DNA from: Streptomyces albus subsp. chlorinus
GTDB taxonomy: Bacteria > Actinomycetota > Actinomycetes > Streptomycetales > Streptomycetaceae
DNA: 64,000 nucleotides
Assembly: GCF_013302895.1 (NCBI RefSeq)
Contig: NZ_VJOK01000001.1
Coordinates: forward strand, 4,950,428 to 5,014,427
Direction of reading: 5' to 3'
In this document: positions 60,154 to 64,000 of the stretch, in pieces
Layout of the letters: each line of letters begins with the position of its first letter
How positions within the stretch are numbered: position 1 is the first letter of the stretch
Program-made: the position numbers and the translations under genes
Notes under the pieces: model-generated
What the model was told of the DNA's origin: nothing
The model's database searches: none
What the model saw: the letters and a program-made list of their open reading frames with translations, nothing else

Positions 60154-61292
60154 CCCCCGCCGAACACCATCTCGGAGACCGGCTCGCCGCCCTCGTCGAC
60201 GGCGAGCTGGGGCACGACGCCCGCGAGCGGGTCCTCGCCCACCTGGCGACCTGCCAGAGCTGCAAGGCAGAGGCGGACGCCCAGCGGGCGCTGAAGAGCG
60301 TCTTCGCGGACGCGGCGCCCCCACCGCCCTCCGAGGGCCTCCTCGCCCGCCTCCAGGGTCTTCCCGCCTCCGGCGGCCTGCTCCCGGGAGGCATGGACGA
60401 CCACGGCCCCCTCGGCCCCGGAGGCCCGGGCTCCTCCTCCGCTGAGCGCGACGAGCCGGGAGCGTTCTCGTTCGCCGAGCTGCCCGGCGGCCCCGACCGC
60501 TCCCCGTGGGAGTTCGACTACCTGCCGGTCAGCGGTGGCGGGCGCGGCGCGCTGGCGCCCCGGCACGGCTTCCGCATACACGAGACCCCCCGCCCCGGCC
60601 GCCCCGAGCACCTCGGCCGGGCCGGCCGCCCCGGCCGTCTCGACCGCACCGAGCGTCTCGACCGGGCCGAGCGGGAACGTGCCGAGCGGGAGCGCTCCGC
60701 CTCGCGCGGGCGCCGCTTCGCCTTCGCCGCGGCGGGGGCCTTCTCCCTCGCGGCCCTGGCCCTCGGCGGGACGCTCGCCTCCGGTGCGGCCAACGGCTCG
60801 ACGGGCGGCGGCGACAGCCCCTCGGCGAACTCGGTGCGCAGCACGGGCTCGGCCGCCGGCTCGGGCACCGCCCGGGACAACCGGCGCCGTGGCGGCGAGC
60901 ACCGCGGCGCGCTCAGCACCCGCGTCACCTCCGGCCCCACCTTCGCGCCGACCGCCTCGCACGGGGCCACGGCCCCCGCCGCGCGGCTGACGGCGCCGGT
61001 GAGCCTGCTCCAGCGCTCCGCGGCCTCCCCGCTGTCCTCGCTCTCGACGCTCTCCGCGCTGCACCCGCGGCGCATCTCGCCCGCCACGAACGCCTCCGGC
61101 TGGTACGGCCAGTCCGACGCCGCCGGAGCCCTGAGCGCGCTGAGCGGGAAGCCCTCTCCGGCCCCCGGGGAAAGCGGAAGAGCCTCCCGCCATGAGGTGC
61201 GGCACGACCCGACGGTGCTGCGCTCCTTCCCCGGCCGGGCCCCGCTGGCCACAGCACCCGGCCCCGTCTCCCTGAGCCGGGCAGGACACTGA
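60150..61292 (+). CDS. Zinc-binding anti-sigma factor with membrane segment
   Basis: 380 residues. The N-terminal ZAS domain has HxxxCxxC (His31, Cys35, Cys38: HLATCQSCKAEA), which grips the sigma factor in the cytoplasm and may sense redox state. A charged linker of about 110 residues follows, with repeated RLDRTERLDRAERERAERER, then a membrane segment (about 190-210, FAFAAAGAFSLAALALGG) and an exterior part rich in Ser/Ala. It is longer than RseA of mycobacteria, mainly in the outer part. Coupled to the sigma gene by a 4-base overlap. Confidence 0.92.
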   Translation: MTPAEHHLGDRLAALVDGELGHDARERVLAHLATCQSCKAEADAQRALKSVFADAAPPPPSEGLLARLQGLPASGGLLPGGMDDHGPLGPGGPGSSSAERDEPGAFSFAELPGGPDRSPWEFDYLPVSGGGRGALAPRHGFRIHETPRPGRPEHLGRAGRPGRLDRTERLDRAERERAERERSASRGRRFAFAAAGAFSLAALALGGTLASGAANGSTGGGDSPSANSVRSTGSAAGSGTARDNRRRGGEHRGALSTRVTSGPTFAPTASHGATAPAARLTAPVSLLQRSAASPLSSLSTLSALHPRRISPATNASGWYGQSDAAGALSALSGKPSPAPGESGRASRHEVRHDPTVLRSFPGRAPLATAPGPVSLSRAGH

Positions 61293-61355
61293 GCACACCG
61301 AACCGTTGCGTGGTGCCGGGCTCGCGCGTTGACACAGTGGTGCGTTGACGCCCGC

Positions 61356-61373
61356 TGTGCCGGGCCCGGCACA
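61356..61373. promoter_or_regulatory. 18-bp perfect palindrome between anti-sigma and htrA genes
   Basis: A perfectly self-complementary 18-bp sequence centred on GGGCCC, 63 bases past the anti-sigma stop. Without a loop it is more likely a protein-binding site than a terminator, although it may end some transcripts. Confidence 0.45.
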
Positions 61374-61517
61374 CCTGGTTGAATCCTCATCGACGCCCTG
61401 CCGCCCGGCCGGGGCACCGCCGGGCACCTCCTCGGGAACCGTCCGGGCCGGCCCCCGGACCGTACGCCAGGAGGCGGCCGGGGAGGACAGCAGTGCGGGT
61501 GACCAGCTGGAGAGAGC

Positions 61518-63392
61518 ATGGACGAGCCGAAGGCCACCAGGCAGCCGCCGAAGTGGCGGAGCCGCCCACGCCGCACCCCGGACGGGCAGCCGGCCCCCGC
61601 AGCCGGCCCATCCCTTCCCGAAGCGGCTGAGACGCCCCCACAGGCCCCCGCACCACCCGACCCCACCCCGGCGAGGAACCCTCCGAACGAGGCCCACACC
61701 GCCACCGGAGCCACCCGCACCCACCCCGAGTCCCCACACGGTGGTGCCGCCAGGAGCGGCGCCTCACGGTCGGAGCCCGCCACGCCCTCGCGGACGGTTC
61801 CGGCCGCCGGGGCGGAGGCCGTGGCCGCTGGACGGCCGGAGCCGCTGCACGGAGTGGACCCGTACTCCACGCCTCCGTACGGAGGGCCGGGGCCGTGGGC
61901 GCCGGCACCGCCCGTCCAGCGGCCCGGGGGCACACCGCCGCAGGGCGTCCAGGTGCCGGCTGCCGGAGTGACGCCGCCGTACGGGGTCGCGACGGGCTCC
62001 CCCGGCGCCGCGGAGGGCCCCAGGGTGTGCCGGCAGGCGCAACAGCACCAGCAGGCCCAGCAGGGCTCGCAGACCCAGCTCCCTCAGCAGCCGCACCCTG
62101 TCACGACACCCGAACCCCACCAGCCCCAGTACTCTCCCCAGGCGCCCCACTTCCACCCCCACCCGCACCCGCACCAACCGCCTCAGCTGACGCAGCCCCT
62201 CCAGCTTCTTGAGGCGCGGCCTCTCCAGGCACCGCCCCGTCGGCCGTCGTGGTCGCGGTCGCGGTCGCGGCGCGGGACGCGGCTGGCGGTGGGAGCCGTG
62301 GTGCTGGCGCTGGTGGCCGGGGGAGTGGGCGGGCTGATCGGTGCGTATGTCGAGCGGAACGGCAATGTGAGCGATGTGCGGCTGCCGCAGACGGCGGCCG
62401 GCCCTGCGGACGGGGGCGGCCCCCGGCCCAAGGACAGCATCGCGGGCATCGCGCGGCAGACGCTGCCCGGAGTCGTCACCCTGCACGCGCGCGACGGCGG
62501 CGCGGAGGCGACGGGGACGGGCTTCGTGCTGGACCGGCGCGGCCACATCCTGACCAACGACCACGTCGTCGACTCCGCCGAGGGCGGTGGCGGGGTGCGG
62601 GTCACCTTCAACGGCGGCCAGACCGCGACCGGGAAGGTCGTCGGCAGCGACAGCGGTTACGACCTGGCCGTCATCAAGGTCTCCGGGGTTTCGGGCCTGA
62701 GTCCGCTGCCGCTGGGCAACTCCGACGCCGTGCGGGTGGGCGACCCGGTGGTGGCGATCGGCGCCCCGTACGACCTGGACGGGACGGTCACCACGGGCAT
62801 CATCAGCGCCAAGGAGCGCCCCATCACCGCGGGGGGCGAGGAGCCGGGCAGCGAGATGAGCTACGTCGACGCGCTGCAGACCGATGCCCCGATAAATCCG
62901 GGTAATTCCGGCGGCCCGCTGATGGACAGCGAGGGCCGGGTCATCGGGGTGAACAGCGCGATCAAGGGCGGGGGCAGCGATTCCGCATTGCCCGACGGAG
63001 AAGGCGGCGGGCACGGCGGCAGCGTGGGACTCGGGTTCGCGATCCCCGTCAACCAGGCACGCCGGGTCGCCGAGGAGCTGATCAACGAGGGCCGCGCCAC
63101 CCACCCGGTGATAGGGGTCACCCTCGACATGGAGTACCGGGGCGAGGGCGCGCGGATCGGCGGTGCGGGCGGCCGTGGGGAGGCGGTCATCAGCGGTGGT
63201 CCCGCGGACCGGGCGGGTCTGGAGGAGGGCGATGTGATCACCGAGGTGGGCGGCAGACCGGTGGCGGACGGCGAGGAGCTGATCGTCCGGGTGCGCAGCC
63301 ACCGGCCCGGGGACCGGCTGGGACTGAAGGTCCGGCGGGACGGCGGCGGGGAGCGGAGCGTGACCGTGACGCTCGGTTCCGCGACGGGGTGA
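61518..63392 (+). CDS. HtrA/DegP-type serine protease with PDZ domain
   Basis: 624 residues. A cytoplasmic Pro/Gln/Ala-rich N terminus of about 240 residues, a membrane segment (about 250-275), trypsin-like protease domain with His349 (TNDHVVD), Asp382 (GYDLAVIK) and Ser464 (NPGNSGGP), then one PDZ domain (about 530-620, GDVITEVGGRPV). It degrades misfolded exported proteins outside the membrane and in mycobacteria belongs to the SigE response. The cytoplasmic region holds a Gln/His/Pro-rich stretch (QQHQQAQQG and HPHPHPHQ). ATG at 61518. The 225-base gap before it holds an 18-bp palindrome. Confidence 0.95.
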   Translation: MDEPKATRQPPKWRSRPRRTPDGQPAPAAGPSLPEAAETPPQAPAPPDPTPARNPPNEAHTATGATRTHPESPHGGAARSGASRSEPATPSRTVPAAGAEAVAAGRPEPLHGVDPYSTPPYGGPGPWAPAPPVQRPGGTPPQGVQVPAAGVTPPYGVATGSPGAAEGPRVCRQAQQHQQAQQGSQTQLPQQPHPVTTPEPHQPQYSPQAPHFHPHPHPHQPPQLTQPLQLLEARPLQAPPRRPSWSRSRSRRGTRLAVGAVVLALVAGGVGGLIGAYVERNGNVSDVRLPQTAAGPADGGGPRPKDSIAGIARQTLPGVVTLHARDGGAEATGTGFVLDRRGHILTNDHVVDSAEGGGGVRVTFNGGQTATGKVVGSDSGYDLAVIKVSGVSGLSPLPLGNSDAVRVGDPVVAIGAPYDLDGTVTTGIISAKERPITAGGEEPGSEMSYVDALQTDAPINPGNSGGPLMDSEGRVIGVNSAIKGGGSDSALPDGEGGGHGGSVGLGFAIPVNQARRVAEELINEGRATHPVIGVTLDMEYRGEGARIGGAGGRGEAVISGGPADRAGLEEGDVITEVGGRPVADGEELIVRVRSHRPGDRLGLKVRRDGGGERSVTVTLGSATG

Positions 63393-63609
63393 GTGCTGGC
63401 GTGAGCGGCGGGGTGAGTGCCGGGGGCCGGGCCGCGGCGGGCCGGTGCCGCGCCGCGGTGCGGGGTGCGCCGGAACGGGGCGGGAACGGGCCGCGACATG
63501 TGGGTGTCCGGTGTGGTCCGGGGCGAGGGCGGGGTCCCGCGTACGTGTGGAGGGCGGGTACCGTGACTGGTGGCCATGTGGGCCATGGACGGAGTGAGGG
63601 AGCTGCGCG

Positions 63610-64000
63610 GTGTTCTTCGATATAGGACCACTGGAGCTGGTCACGCTCATCGTGCTCGCCGTTCTGGTGTTCGGCCCTGACAAGCTCCCCAAGGTGATCC
63701 AGGACGTGGCCGCCTTCATCCGCAAGGTGCGGCAGTTCTCCGACAGCGCCAAGCAGGACATCCGCAACGAACTGGGGCCGGAGTTCAAGGACTTCGAGTT
63801 CGAGGACCTGAACCCGAAGACGTTCGCCCGCAAGCACCTGCTGGACAACGACGACCTGGGTCTCAAGGAGATCAGCAACACCTTCGACTTCCGCAAGGAT
63901 CTGGCCGAAGTCACCGACGCGGTCAACGGCACCGACAGCTCCTCGGGCGGTTCCGGCTCGAACGGCGCGCGGGGTGCGAAGAACGGTTCGGGCCGGGTGG
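63610..64000 (+). CDS. tatB: Sec-independent translocase component TatB (3' end outside window)
   Basis: 130 codons visible. MFFDIGPLELVTLIVLAVLVFGPDKLPKVIQ is the short membrane anchor and hinge (FGP) of the TatA/B family, followed by an amphipathic helix and an acidic region as in TatB. It works with TatC in export of folded proteins. GTG at 63610 with GAGGGAG upstream. The visible end is Ser/Gly-rich and open at the window edge. The 217 bases before it are GC-rich; no promoter boxes are seen. Confidence 0.94.
   Translation, partial: MFFDIGPLELVTLIVLAVLVFGPDKLPKVIQDVAAFIRKVRQFSDSAKQDIRNELGPEFKDFEFEDLNPKTFARKHLLDNDDLGLKEISNTFDFRKDLAEVTDAVNGTDSSSGGSGSNGARGAKNGSGRV

Noticed and set aside
61434..61465. 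GGGAAC upstream of htrA as a second ECF promoter
   Set aside because: The nearest CGTA is 21 bases away, too far for the 16-17-base spacer seen at 59272-59300.
1..64000. tRNA, rRNA, insertion sequence, prophage or CRISPR genes
   Set aside because: Looked for on both strands by eye and no supporting sequence seen; short tRNA genes could be missed without a structural search.

Overview
The window is chromosomal DNA of a Streptomyces-type actinomycete. GC is very high, third codon positions are almost all G or C, GTG and TTG starts are common, and several genes look leaderless. No rRNA, tRNA, CRISPR array, transposase or prophage gene was seen. The core gene order (LpqW-like lipoprotein, typA, mshB, fdxA, dapC, dapE, LOG-family protein, folP-like, DivIVA-domain protein, tag, DUF3117, O-methyltransferase, ECF sigma factor, anti-sigma factor, HtrA, tatB) follows the order I recall for Mycobacterium tuberculosis around Rv1165-Rv1224. 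The Streptomyces coelicolor equivalent is about SCO5104-SCO5150. This is therefore conserved actinobacterial backbone carrying lineage-specific insertions.

Left part (1-12 kb): two consecutive SpoIIE/PP2C phosphatase genes with anti-sigma-type ATPase ends (the first cut by the window edge), a three-gene succinate dehydrogenase operon on the minus strand, a small hypothetical, an LpqW-like solute-binding lipoprotein with unusual charged insertions, and typA.

Transporter block (12-31.6 kb): three complete five-gene oligopeptide ABC importers in tandem. Clusters 1 and 2 are paralogues (binding protein, two permeases, two ATPases) whose ATPase genes share almost identical DNA tracts with foreign-looking codon use, a signature of gene conversion. 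Cluster 3 has the permease, binding protein, permease, ATPase, ATPase order and the binding-protein length of the S. coelicolor developmental importer bldK. A membrane protein gene separates clusters 2 and 3, and an S9 peptidase gene follows.

Middle part (34-49 kb): a small membrane protein, mshB (mycothiol synthesis), a membrane protein, and a large proline-rich VanW/PG-binding-type membrane protein interrupted by a frameshift. Next is a 4-kb islet of glycan genes (MurG-like transferase, a scar joining ATP-grasp and tyrosine phosphatase fragments, a dTDP-glucose dehydratase, and a regulator that has lost its DNA-binding end). The islet is flanked by similar terminator-like repeats. An ABC exporter with its own two-component system, a SirB1-family protein and a GNAT acetyltransferase follow.

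Right part (49-64 kb): ferredoxin and lysine pathway genes (fdxA, dapC, dapE), a lytic-transglycosylase-like secreted protein, and housekeeping genes. The window closes with an envelope-stress module (ECF sigma factor, zinc anti-sigma factor, HtrA protease, TatB) whose sigma gene is preceded by a near-perfect ECF-type promoter, suggesting autoregulation.
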